Source: Bombus terrestris
Lineage: Eukaryota; Arthropoda; Insecta; Hymenoptera; Apidae
Direction of reading: 5' to 3'
Assembly: GCF_910591885.1 (NCBI RefSeq)
Contig: NC_063286.1
Location: forward strand, 3,968,001-4,032,000
DNA length: 64,000 nt
Under the pieces are notes generated by a model. That model did not search any database. It was not told the DNA's origin and was given only the letters and a program-made list of their open reading frames with translations. The translations under genes were made by a program, and so were the position numbers. Numbering within the stretch: position 1 is the stretch's first letter; each line of letters opens with the position of its first letter. This document shows positions 1-11,503 of this stretch, in pieces.

Positions 1-200
1 GTTGTGAATTAACTATTTAATTGTCTTAATTATAATACGTTATTGTGATTAGTCAACGTTAAACAATCATCGTTTACTGTTTAATGAACATCTGTTTAAT
101 CCATTTCTTGTAAATAAACTAATTGTAGTAAAGATCCTACATTAATGTTCGCGAAATCGCCACTACTGAACTAAAAAAAATCTTTAAAAATAACTTTTAG

Positions 201-3080
201 AAAAAGTCCAGAGAAAAAGCGTTGGCAAGACATGACACGGTGATGCGATTACTCATCAGACGTTATGTAACTGCGGAACAAAGGAAACGAGACGAGTTCG
301 GTATCACCGAAGACGACGTAATGGAGATCAGACAGGACATTTCCACGTTACGATACGAGCTTATTGATATACTTCGACAAAACGGAATGAGAACACCAAC
401 GCTCGACAAACAGGATGCCGCACGTAAGATTCAAATTGCTTCCGCCATATTGTATCTTCAACTATCCCTGTTTCATTATTTTATTATGCAATTCATGAAT
501 ACTGTTTGATTCTAATCTAAGATAAGACTAATCTAAGATTCATATCATAGATTACAGCGATAGAATATCGAAAAATTAGTTATACTCGGTTGCTATTTTA
601 AATTTACGATTAACAATATGAGAATGAGTTCATGTGATTATTGTTTGTTATTGTTGGAGATACGATAACTATTTACGTTATATCTAACAAAAAGTACTGA
701 AACTTGTATGGTTTATCTTTAATTGAAAACGTACATTATGTTTGTATTAGTTGATATTACATTATCCAGGTGTATGTTGTATATACTATGAAGCTTTGAT
801 ATGAGTAATTTCTTCAAAGAAATATAGAAATATGTATTCAGTCATCTCCTCTTTCAAGATATAAAAGATACAGAAATATTCAGGTTAATATTAACACTTT
901 GCGGACTGCCGATGCGAATTCGCGTCTTACATACTTCATGCGGCATCCTATAAAAATGTTAACTACTGTTAAATAAAACAATAAAGAAAGCAATGGGTGC
1001 TATACACAGAATGTTATTATAGTGTTTGTAATTTCTTGGTCAATGTAAAAAGTCATATTGAAAAATTCTTCATCAAAAAATCTGGGAGGTTCTGGAAGGA
1101 TGGAATATTCAAGTTGCTTGAAAGATGGAGAAAGATTGTGAAATAAAATACCACATATACATATTAAAATTCAATAAATGTATATCGAATCGAAATGTAA
1201 ATCAGACCGAACTCTCCACTTCGAAAATACGCAGGAATTCAAGCTGTATGCTTGTCAGAGCACATACGGTGCTCAAAGTGTAAAGAACTTGAGAAAGATT
1301 ATAATTTACCTAAAAGACAAATCATTTCTCTCGCGTAAGAAAGTAAATCAACTAAAATGATACAAGTAATACGGCTAATAATTAAATTGCGGATATTTAT
1401 GCAAAATTATATTTTTATAAACGCGTCTAAAAATATCTAATGTAAATAGAAACTACCAAATATTGTTGCAAGCACATGCGCATTTTGTATCTGTAGATAT
1501 AAAAAATCCGCAACCTGCTATTAATAATAAATGACAATCAATAATAATTGTTTTCATTAGTATCTGGCAAGAAAGGTCGTGTGATGGAACGTCGACTGCA
1601 AAAGGACTTCCAGATCGGTATAGTAGAGGGCATCGTGAACGCCGTGATTCAGAGTGAGAAGGAACCTAAAGATGTGTTCAGTCAAATCGCGAAGGCTATT
1701 GGTCGAAAGAGTAGCGGAAGCAAGAAGAAAGACTGGAACGCCATGGTCCGGAAGAACACTTTCGTAAAGGATCCTATTGGTAGCACGACCGAGGCCACTA
1801 TGAAACAAACGCGACGCAGTATACGTAGGCACTTACAAACTCAGAATTCGGACTTGGCCTCGTTAGATCCTAATCGTTTGGTTGATTACAATCCTAATCT
1901 ATTGGAAGTATCACCGACCACGAGGATTGCCTACGCGAAATTCATGATAGGTCGGGCAAGACCTGTTCCAGAGCAAAAGGAGGAGGGGGGTAAGTGTATC
2001 TTTTTTCCTCATACTTATGTCTTTTTTTCTATACTAATGTCCCTTATTATTGTTATTTATAGAGATAATAAATATTTGTAGTAATAAGGTTGAAGCTTCC
2101 TAAATTCTAAAGCTTAACTTGGACACAGCTTCTTCATGCAGAGAATCGATCCATGTCTTCTGGTTGACCTTGTAAAATCAGCTCACTATAGTTGACGCAA
2201 AATTAATTGTTTAAAAAATTAGGACACGAAGGAAAATCATTCTTCTCTGACTGTCTCAGACATTTTTATATTTTTCTTACTCCTTTTTTTTAAATAAGAT
2301 GTTAGCACTAGAACTATCTTGGACTAAAGCATAAAGCTTTTATCAAATAAATGGAAATACAAAAATTCTTTACATAACATATTTCGACAAAAATTACTCA
2401 CATGAATATTATTCAAGAATGCGCCGTTGTAACCCTAAAAAATTAATTAATTTACAAGACTATAAAATTTCAATGAATTTGGATTTTAACTCGAATAATT
2501 CTTAGTATTAATTGCATACAATAAAGTACATTTGTAATTTTATTTTTTGTTGCCTATAGAAAGTAAGAATGATGTTGAAGGATCGCAAAAATCCGTTCGA
2601 ATTGTAACCGAGCCTGTCCATGCAACGCCGATCTTGAAAAAGACTCTACTAAAATCTTTGAGCAGTGGTAGCTTGGAGAAAGGTGGAGAAAAAGCAGTTT
2701 CGATAGAAGTGAGGGCACCGTCTCCGATTCCCGAGGATCCGAAGGAAGGAGAGGTTGGAAATTCACCTCAGAGCAAAGCTGGTTTAGCGAAAAATCCAAC
2801 AGATACAAAACCATTGTCGGAAAAAGAGGAAGGAGATAGGAAGAACACCGAAGACGAGGAGAAAAAGAAAAGGGAAGAAGAAGAAAAAAGGAAAAAGGAA
2901 ATGGAAGAAGAGAAGAAGAAGAAAGAGGAAGAAAAGAAGAAGGATGAAGGAGAAAAGAAAAAGGAATCGAACAGCGAGCCATCAAAACCTGCGGCTAATG
3001 AAGATAATGTTCCGGTAGCTACGACAAAATTGAGGGGAAAATCGAAGGCAACTGGCCAGATAATGGGTGGATGGATTTAA
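201..3080 (+). CDS. trp: TRP channel (transient receptor potential), C-terminal part, 5' truncated
   Basis: Three coding exons are visible: 201-423, 1561-1989 and 2560-3080. The rest of the gene lies left of the window. The first exon encodes the TRPC-type region after the channel pore (RHDTVMRLLIRRYV, then FGITEDDVMEIRQDI). The second carries GKKGRVMERRLQKDFQIGIV and a basic stretch, as in insect TRP/TRPL/TRP-gamma tails. The third is low complexity, with about 35 residues rich in Lys and Glu (near 2850-2965), and ends in GQIMGGWI. From family knowledge, insect photoreceptor TRP is a calcium-permeable channel in rhabdomeres whose extreme C-terminus (Gly-Trp-Leu in Drosophila, as I recall) binds the scaffold INAD. 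The terminal GWI therefore favours trp over trpl or trp-gamma, but the paralogue call is inference. Splice phases match at both junctions (phase 1 and phase 1). Confidence 0.75.
424..1560 (+). other. Intron of the trp gene
   Basis: A GT (424) to AG (1560) interval between two coding exons with matching phase. It is AT-rich. I see no exon in it; a 60-codon open frame at 1178-1360 looks non-coding. The only distinct item is a possible transposon end at 891-926 (separate entry). A second intron runs 1990-2559 and shows nothing notable. Confidence 0.7.
891..930. mobile_element. Possible piggyBac-like terminal remnant
   Basis: The sequence starts TTAACACTTTGCGGACTGCC and runs into a GCGAATTCGC palindrome at 914-923. 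A TTAA target followed by a C-rich 'CTTTGC' end and a nearby short palindrome is the layout of many piggyBac-family ends. I find no matching inverted copy downstream in this intron, so at most one end survives. This is a pattern call without any database match. Confidence 0.35.
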
Positions 3081-3969
3081 ATTTCCTTGTTTAGCAGGAA
3101 ATTTTTTTGACGAGTGAAGGCGTTGGTAATTTAATTGTCTTGTAGTTATGAGTTGATCGAAAAAAGAGACACCGTTTTTATTTTCGTATCTGTCTTTTTC
3201 TTCTTGTATTATTTCTTTTTTCTGGAAACGACATTATAAATAATTGTCATTCAACGTCGACAAGACAGTGTGATTCTTTGACACTAATTAATTTATTAAA
3301 AAATTTAGATTAATTTATATATATTAATTAATTTATAATTTATATATATGTGATTTTATCTTTTACATTTTTCCTTCTTTAGTAGTATCGTCTAATTTGC
3401 TATAAGTTTTAGTTATTATCGAGAATTAATGTAGGCATGAGATAAATGGAACGACAGACAGCAAAACGAACAATATTGTAAAACAGTTTTAGAAACAAAT
3501 GAACATTCATTCACGGGATTCATTGATTGATTCATGTTTTTTATTCGTATACACTTAGCATGCTGCCAACGTGAGTATGTACTTTCGATTCTCTCGACTT
3601 TCACATCGAATAGAAGCTTTAAGAGGCGATTTTTTTTAACAAACTTGTACGTAATAATTAATAAAAATAATAATTCTTTCTCTACATAGTAATTTATAAT
3701 TAGCTCTATATGTATATTGGTAGTATAAAAAGGAATAAAATAAATTAATGTAATTTAATCAGAAATGGATTTATCCAGTTATTTCCTTGTGTCACGTTAC
3801 ACATTTGAAACATAATACTGACAAAAACCTGCAAATGAAAATTATTTTGTTGTTAATATTTATATGTAAAAAATACTTCTCTCTCTCTCTCTCTCTCTCT
3901 CAATATTCTATTCACAATTTATCAAAATTTATCTTATTTTACTATTTCTCTAATATTTTTTCTATTATT
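3081..3969. other. Convergent 3' regions of trp and cytochrome b5
   Basis: This holds the trp 3' UTR and the likely 3' UTR of the oppositely oriented cytochrome b5 gene. A (CT)n microsatellite occupies about 3877-3901. Open frames at 3416-3604 (-) and 3787-3978 (+) resemble no known protein. Nothing else stands out. Confidence 0.5.
3877..3901 (+). repeat. (CT)n microsatellite
   Basis: An uninterrupted CT dinucleotide run lies in the intergenic or 3' UTR DNA between two convergent genes. Confidence 0.9.
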
Positions 3970-4685
3970 TTATTGTAACATTTTAACACATCTTTGACTT
4001 AAAAAAATTGTTTCATACCCTCTCCCGTTTCTCTGCGTTTTCATTTTAGTGGAGACGTTATTCTCTTTTCTTCTATTACTTATTTTATCTTCCTATAATG
4101 TAAAATACATATTTTGACGATTGTAACTACTTATATAAAAGGTATAAAATGATAATGCGAAAATATAAATTATATATTTTTACCTCCACTAATTCACCCA
4201 CAAGCAACGTCTTCAACATACGTCTTGCATCTAAAGAATGTCCAATTTCCTCGAATCCACGTGTTGCATTTTGTCCTGCATACTCTTCCAATAACTCTTT
4301 TCCGCCAGGATGCTGAAATCAATTTTTAAATTTTGATTAAGAATTACTCCTAACGTGTAAAAAAATATTTTCAATTTTAATGCTACAAGTTTCTCATTTT
4401 CCGTAAATACCATATTGCAAAAAAATTATTCAAAGATTTCTTCTCATTTTCTCTACCTTATAATTTATAATTAAATAAATGTAATTACGATTTACTTCAT
4501 TTTTCATTTATTTTGAACATATTTTACAATCTTTTGTAATTCTTTTTATATCTTTGCTCGCTTACCTTATGTTTATAATCGGTCGTGTCATATACCATAT
4601 CATCAATGACGATCCAGAGGCTCCCTTCGTTTTTCCCATCGTGTTTCGCCACTTCTTTCAACGAATATCTTGGTAATTCGCTCAT
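3970..4685 (-). CDS. Cytochrome b5-like heme protein
   Basis: Exons on the minus strand are 4566-4685, 4184-4312 and, tentatively, 3970-4092. The first encodes a start and MSELPRYSLKEVAKHDG..WIVIDDMVYD. The second begins exactly at HPGG and continues to IGHSLDARRML. HPGG and the His of GHS are the two axial heme ligands of the cytochrome b5 fold, so this should be a small electron-transfer protein. The first two exons are firm. The third is chosen because it has an AG acceptor, the right phase and a stop after 40 codons. It encodes a basic tail (EDKISNRRKENN..) without the hydrophobic C-terminal anchor of microsomal cytochrome b5. If it is right, the product is about 123 aa and soluble; if not, an anchor exon lies elsewhere. 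The gene converges with trp. Confidence 0.8.
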
Positions 4686-5546
4686 TTTTTATAATAAATA
4701 AAGATTAAGAAATAGGTTTCAAAATTTTCTTGTCTAATGAATTTAATTAAACAATTTCAGAGAGATCCATCCTCTTCTCAACTCGGCTGTTGAATGAAGG
4801 AATATCAGTTAGCGCGATTGATCTGTAATGAAACAAGGAAAAAGTACACAGACGTGATCAACTTCGCATATGCGATAAACCAAGATAACACACGTCACGT
4901 CTGAGAGATTGGGAATTTTAAGAGGAAAACTATTATGTTTTCGGTTTTATCTATGTTGTGTGCTCGGAAATTCGATTAACTAATCTGACTCTTTCGATGA
5001 TTTTGTAACAGTTTCTTTTTTCTTCAACTGGTGACTTCCTGTACTATTTTTTATACGCCTTTAATATTTCGTTCTTCTTCTCATTACGATTAATAAATTA
5101 ACCAAAATTTTAATTAATAATACAGTGAAAATTTCTTTAATCAAAGAAAGGTAAAACGATATTCCGAATACTTCGATAAAAAATGTATAATTCATAAATT
5201 TAATGTACGTTTATAAATAATAATACAGTGCAAGATTTCGAAAATTAAAAAAAATTGTTAAGAAATGAAAAAGATGCAAATTATGATACTCTGATACAGC
5301 GATGATTTTATATTAAGTAGTGATAAAATAAGATTACATCTGAATTTTGTTATTGAAACAGCAAATATATATATATATATAATCGACGAATATACTCAAT
5401 GTAACAGATAACAGAGGAATGCTACTGGTGACTAAAATTAGTCAAATTTTATACAATCTATTCTTAAGTAATAGTTCTTGTTGATAATTTACTGTTATAT
5501 AACTACTATTGATATGGGATAATTATTCTGAAGAATCATTATGAAG

Positions 5547-5576
5547 AGGTCATTATGAGGTCATTATTTACGTCAT
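5547..5576 (+). promoter_or_regulatory. DR5-type nuclear receptor element next to a CRE-like site (candidate)
   Basis: Two AGGTCA half-sites (5547-5552 and 5558-5563) lie in the same orientation, separated by 5 bp. They are followed by TTACGTCAT at 5568-5576. Direct AGGTCA repeats are the classical binding layout of nuclear receptor dimers, and TTACGTCAT resembles CREB/C-EBP sites. The nearest genes are cytochrome b5 (-) and GABP-beta (+), both some distance away. Chance occurrence is possible. Confidence 0.25.
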
Positions 5577-7050
5577 ACATATATGTATGTATGTATCTTT
5601 ACAGTAGGAAATACGACACGAGAAACAGTGAAATATTTGCATTAAAAACTTGATAAAAGATTAGTTACTTCGTTTATAAATGTTTGGTTCTTCGAAAAAG
5701 TTAAATATTTGAGAAATAACATATTAATGATATCTTTTTCGTTGTAGGTTTATTCTTAAGGTAAATCAATATTTTAGAATTTCGAGTGATTCTTGAGAAT
5801 TTAAAATATTCTATTTATCATAATTATATCGTAAAAATATACAAGAGTAGAAGATGTAAATAGAATTGTTTATTTATTATTGTTAAGGTATGGAGAGAAT
5901 TTGAAGAGGTATTACAAAGAACTTTATTTGAATATTCACATAACTTTGCTCGCCACATGAGTTACTCGCCGGAGGCCTAAGGCACGAGATTTCACACTGC
6001 GCATTGCTCTCTTTTCTCAACGGAGGCCTAGACCACCATACGACGCTTACGCACATACTAGGGAGAGGATACATATTTGTTTGTGTTTTCGCTCTAGGTT
6101 CCCCCACTCTCACTACAATACAAATGTACTATATATTCAACAATTACAATTAAATTGTATTTTATAATGATAATTCAATTATTATTTAATAATTATGATT
6201 TATTAGTAATAATTATTTAAATAATAATAATTTTATTTAGATATTCTACTCCTGTATCAGGTAACTTTTTATGGTAATTGATATTTGTAAATGAGCTACA
6301 ATTTGCAAATATTCCTTTAAAAAATCGGCTGATTTTCAAAGATGAATTTACCTCTGCTAATTAATGAGATTTTTTATTCAAAGAAAAATTCGATGTAAAA
6401 AAGTTGCAATAATATTTGATCAAGAAACTTTTTGAATCCTACTATTTTAAAAGTAATGTTCCTAGAAATTTGTAAACTGAGTGCAAACTAAAAGATTGTG
6501 ATAACGAATGTTATTAATATCCTTATTCAATAATCTTGACCATTCTTACCGACTAAATTCCGAAAGAAAGAAATACTATTAATTTACAATATCATTAAAT
6601 GATATACATATGTAAATTTCCAAGCCAAGATAATTGTGTTTATAATATAATACATTAAATAATTTTTGGATATAAATAATCAGTAAGAAATAAAAAAGAT
6701 TTTTTATTTAAATAATCTTCAGATAACTAACATAAATATTGGTTTAAAAATATCGAAGAAGATGAAATTACGAATATATATCATACTACAGCACAATTAA
6801 ATAATAAAAATAAAAAAGTTCTAAAAACTAAAAATGATAGTAGTAAGATAAGATAACACTAGTTAGAGATTAAATAGATCAAGTATTAATTAATCATGTA
6901 AGACTGCCCTAATTGCTAACCTGCACCATATTACTTTTTTTTTTTTGGTTTTATCATTAATTTCTGTTAACGTACCCAGGGACGAACTGGAACTTAAATT
7001 TTTACTGGGAGATTATCGATACGAGTGGTCCTGCACTTTTAGTTCATTAA

Positions 7051-7310
7051 TTAAATTTTATGTACAACGATTACCAATCCCTACCGATTCACCTAAAGTT
7101 TTCCAAGCTCTCCAATGGGCATTTCGGCCCTGATGTCTAGCATACATGTTTTCTCATTGTTTACAACAATTAGAAAGAATTTACTGCTATAACTTTATCC
7201 ACATTGTTCTTGGTACAAATATTAAATTCTACGTAGAACGGCCTCAAATTTCTACCAGCCCACCGAGAATTTTCCCTAACTCCCGAAACTTTGCTTCTGA
7301 TAGTGCCATA
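7051..7310 (+). repeat. Two diverged copies of an old repeat unit
   Basis: A unit at about 7051-7146 and another at about 7221-7310 align over roughly 90 bp (TAAATT, TA-GTA-AACG, CTACC, TTTTCC shared in order). Read in frame, both give IKFYV(Q/E)R..I(P/S)T..P(K/R)(V/I)F, so the similarity is also visible at the amino-acid level. The layout suggests a degraded dispersed or coding-derived repeat. No family is recognised. Confidence 0.4.
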
Positions 7311-8710
7311 TAATTTATTCTTTAAAAATTAATTTTTTCATATTTTTCCACTGAAAATATCAAGATCATCTTAACTCAAAAAATTTAATTGGTTCCAAAC
7401 CTTATTAAAATTTCTTTAATAAAACTCTATCTTTTCCTATGTTTAAGATAATATGCATACATACATTTTATATGATTTATGTATTAATCTCTAACATTGT
7501 TGCATTGATTATGCTACTACTGCTACTACTGCTACTACTGCACTGAATCGATAATGTCACATGCGATACAAAAATGGTATGGAGGATCAGGTATCCTCTA
7601 AAACGTGAGACACAAGAAAGCATTGGATGTCACGATGTCATCACAGATGTCACGTCTATTCCGTACCTCATTGATGATCGTATACGAATATGAATATATT
7701 CTATAATAACAACTATCAGAGGATTTATTTATCCCCTCTATAAATTATAACGTCGTATGAAGTATAATTTGGAATAAATTACAACCATAAACAAGACATA
7801 AAATTTATATCTTGTCTGTTATTCCAGTCACACCACTTATCTTTTATTTATATAAATATATCAAAGTTATGTGCAGCCTTTGTGTCTATATACATATATT
7901 TTATCCGCATGATGATTGCATGATAAAATGTGTAGATTGTAATATTGGGTTAATTATAGGAGGAATTGTAAAAGGAAAGATCGGAATGTGAACAAGCATA
8001 CTAGAAAAAGAGAAGAAAAAGAATAAAAAGATGGAAAGCTATAAACTAAAAAGAATATGAAAAACAAAAGTACTATTTCAGGAAAATTAATAAATACATA
8101 TTTCAGATAAAGTATTACTAACAACGTTTTTAAAATATATGTTTAAAATGAACGATTTACACAACTTTCATTGCATATAAAATATTAGGAAACGGCGTAA
8201 AAACAAACAATACTTTCTGGCTTTTGATCGCATACTATATAAAATGCATAATTTTCATGTATGTGTATATATGGATATATATATATATATATATTAGTAT
8301 ATTATTTGGTTATTTAGATACAAATGATTAGAAAAATTCATATAAAAAGATTCATGCCAAAGTTCGTACGCAAAGCATACATATATGTAAATGTTCGTCA
8401 TATCATAAATATTTATTATATTCATTTAATCAAATGTTTTGATTTCATACAATTTGTTTATTATATAACTAGTGAATGTTGCATTTTACAACAATTATTC
8501 CGCTTTTTTTTATCTATAATTTTTCAACTTAACTATTTCGAAACACATTCTACAAATAAAATCGCGGTCCTATACACGACGTGTATATGATCATAGCCAT
8601 GTACAATGCTATGTATGTATACAACTGTGAGTAAAACTTTACAACATAACCTAACCTTACTCGAATTTAATACACCTAACCTGTTTAATGTAAGATACTT
8701 TTCACGTGTA

Positions 8711-8724
8711 CCACAATGTGGCGC
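8711..8724 (+). promoter_or_regulatory. CTCF-like motif (candidate)
   Basis: CCACAATGTGGCGC matches most positions of the CTCF core consensus CCASYAGRKGGCRS (12 of 14 by eye). An E-box CACGTG lies just upstream at about 8703-8708. It is about 770 bp upstream of the GABP-beta start codon. Motif match only. Confidence 0.25.
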
Positions 8725-9477
8725 TGTAATACGCTCTATTTAACATATTTGACTACTATTCAGTATCATTTCAAATAAAGTAATTAAAATGCGCTAAAAA
8801 AATTACAACTTTACATAAAAGGATACCTCTAACCACAAAAATACGTCCGAATTGACATCAAAAACTGCTTAGAACAATGATAAAATTATATTAGGAATGG
8901 CGCCAAGGTGTCGCCATTTTCATAAAACTTTACCAAGACGGTAAATCGAGAAGGCTGAGGGGAGGAACAATTCCTCAAAGTGAGTGTGTGCGCTCGAAAA
9001 TTGTTGGAAAAATTGCTAAAAAGCAAGAATAATGTACTGGTCGTAAGTATAACTTTCTTCAATATTATTTACAATCGACTTGAATCGCTTTTGGGCACAA
9101 AACACGGGGCCTATGGCATGGGACTTCCGTTTAATGAACAGGAACAGGAAGTTCCTCACAATCTGAAATGGCAAAATAAAAACATCCTGTACTGAAGAAA
9201 ATTTTGAAAAATATACATGCTACGTTTCCGAACAAGTAGGCAAAAATAAATAAATCGTGTTAATTTTATCGAATTGATCTTCAAATTTTAATTTGTCGAC
9301 CTACTTTCGATCCCGGCACTTCAAGGTCGAACAACACTGACGAATTACTGAGTGAAAAATGGAATGGTCACAACTAGCCCTTTTTATATTAAAACAAGTC
9401 CCAATGATATCAATTGTTATGGATCGTTTGATTTTAGCGTGCATCAGAAAGAAGGGGATTGAGTTAAATATACAAAA

Positions 9478-11503
9478 ATGCAAGCTGAAAGTATTTGCAC
9501 TAATGATATTGAGGGTCTGGACTCAGACACCCTTATTCCTGTACGTATAATTTCATATAAATCAGTTTCATATAATCATTCTTTAGGCATATTGTTTCAT
9601 CTGTAGATACTTCATAGGTTGAAATTCTTTCCTGTGATGTATCTCATCGAACACGTTCTCAAGATGCCTTATCAATAGTGGAATTAGGAAAGCAGTTACT
9701 TTTTAGTGCAAAATATGGGGATACTGACAGTGTCCGTGACCTAATGTGCAGAGGTGCACCATTCACTACGGATTGGGTATATATTTTCATAATAAACTTT
9801 TACAATTATGTAGTAATTCATAATGAAATAATATTTTTTGACAGTTGGGTACAAGTGCATTACATTTTGCTGCACAAAATAATCATACAGAAACTGCTGA
9901 GGTTTTACTTAGAGCAGGAATTTCTAGAGATGCAAGAACAAAAGTGGATAGAACACCTTTACATATGGCTGCATATGAAGGCCATCATCAGATGACACAG
10001 TTACTTCTTAATTATGGTGCAGATGTCGATAGCAGAGATATGGTAATTAACATAAAATTGTAAAAATAAACTTCGTGTATCATATATTTAATGAAAAAAA
10101 CATTTGCAGTTAAAAATGACACCTTTGCATTGGGCAGTAGAAAGGGAACATGTAGAAGTAATGCATGTTTTATTAGAACATGGAGCAGATGCAAATGCAA
10201 CTAGTAAATTTGACAAAACACCAATTAGTCTCGCATTAGAACATGATAGGCTAGACTTAGTAGACATATTGCAACAAGAAAGAGAAATTGTAGGTATTCG
10301 AGCACATCAACAGAATCAAGCAAATTCGGCAGAACTTGAAGTAGCAACTCATAATTTAATACAGTTAGAATCTGAAAGAGAGGAAGAACAACATAAATTT
10401 GAACTTCCACAGCATGACTCACAACAAAAAAAAAAGATTACACAAGGTATATCACTTGATATTTTAATCAGTAAGATTTTGAATGTCAAACTTGATTAAT
10501 AGTACTACTACTTTTTATTAAATATATAGTGCAAATGGGAAAAAAGCCACGAATGATCTTTCAACAAATTCATGTTGGACCAAATGTTGATGTTGATCGA
10601 GAAAAAGAAATTGAAGGTGTGGGTGAAATTACTGATACAAATAATATTAATAATAGCAAGAAACGTAAAGATATTACAACTATTGGGGGAATCAATAAAA
10701 AATTTAGGTTATTAGAAGCACATGGAATCACAATGATACCTGTAGATAATGACTCATCTATTGTTGAAAATGCAATGGAAAGTGGAAGAACAGTTGTTTT
10801 AACTGGTACAAAATACTTTAATGAGATGTACATTTTGCTATACATATTTATATTTATCGACATTGATAATTTATTCTTACAGAAGCAGGTAAACTTGCTC
10901 TAAACTTAACAAGAAATTCTTCAATAGGAATGAAACGACTTCATGTAGCTGGAAAGAAAGGGAGTCCTAGGAAAGTGATAGCAATTAGAGCAGATCAAAT
11001 TTTAAGTCATAATACACCTACACTCACATCCAGAGGACCCAATATATTGAAAAGATCTTCTGTGGATAATAAAGCTGGAAAATTGTTCATTTCTTCAATT
11101 TCTAATACTACGCCTGTATCAACACTTACACAATCTAAAAACTTAATATCTCCATCAGAGGTATGAAATCAGATATTAAATGAGAACAATCAAATTAACG
11201 CATGTTTATAACTTTTATTATATTCATATTTAATGATTTTAACAGAGTAAAATCATTAATTCGCCCTCAAAAATGACGGAACCAATAATTTTACAATTAG
11301 ACGATGATATAGAAGAAATTATCGAAGATGATCCAACACATGATAATGAACCAGTTATGGATATTGCGCTACTGAATAGACAATTAGCAGAAGCACGAAG
11401 ACAAGCAGCTGAGTATCGTAAACGGCTTCAAAAAAAAGAAGAAGAAGCTGAAATATATAAACAGCAACTTAAAACTATTACAGCACAAAGGGCATCCAAG
11501 TGA
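9478..11503 (+). CDS. GABPB: GA-binding protein subunit beta (ankyrin-repeat partner of an ETS factor)
   Basis: Seven exons: 9478-9540, 9618-9776, 9845-10042, 10110-10446, 10530-10805, 10883-11160 and 11246-11503. Spliced they give 522 aa with consistent phases. Residues about 36-175 form ankyrin repeats nearly colinear with vertebrate GABPB1: ELGKQLLFSAKYGDTDSV, GAPFTTDW, LLRAGISRDARTKVDRTPLH, DMLKMTPLHWA. The C-terminal about 40 residues (QLAEARRQAAEYRKRLQKKE..) are the dimerising coiled coil. The known role is to bind GABP-alpha, an ETS-domain protein, and supply transcriptional activation, often at nuclear genes for mitochondrial proteins. The start is the first ATG after an in-frame stop and adds about 36 residues before the point where the vertebrate proteins begin; the extension is spliced (intron 9541-9617). 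The middle region (exons 5-6) is poorly conserved. Confidence 0.92.

Larger units (their letters stand above)
4686..9477. other. Long gene-poor interval between divergent cytochrome b5 and GABP-beta
   Basis: About 4.8 kb of AT-rich DNA carries the 5' regions of two divergent genes. It contains a GC-rich islet at 5938-6115, a diverged duplicated repeat at 7051-7310, a TACTGC-type short repeat near 7510-7545, AT runs (5362-5382, 8274-8296), and a DR5-like and a CTCF-like motif (separate entries). No open frame in it looks like a conserved protein. Confidence 0.5.

Noticed and set aside
1178..1360. 60-codon open frame in the trp intron
   Set aside because: No similarity to a known protein, no splice or start context, and composition like the surrounding intron.
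2554..2985. 143-codon minus-strand open frame rich in Ser/Phe/Leu
   Set aside because: It is the antisense shadow of the Lys/Glu-rich trp exon, which lacks stops on the other strand because of purine bias.
8640..8700. AACCTAACCTTAC-like words resembling the TTAGG insect telomere repeat
   Set aside because: Only two to three imperfect units, scattered and not in tandem. The context is a normal intergenic region.
9359..9550. Open frame MEWSQLALF.. overlapping the first GABP-beta exon
   Set aside because: It is in a different frame from the exon that splices in phase to the ankyrin region. The ATG at 9478 gives the consistent model.
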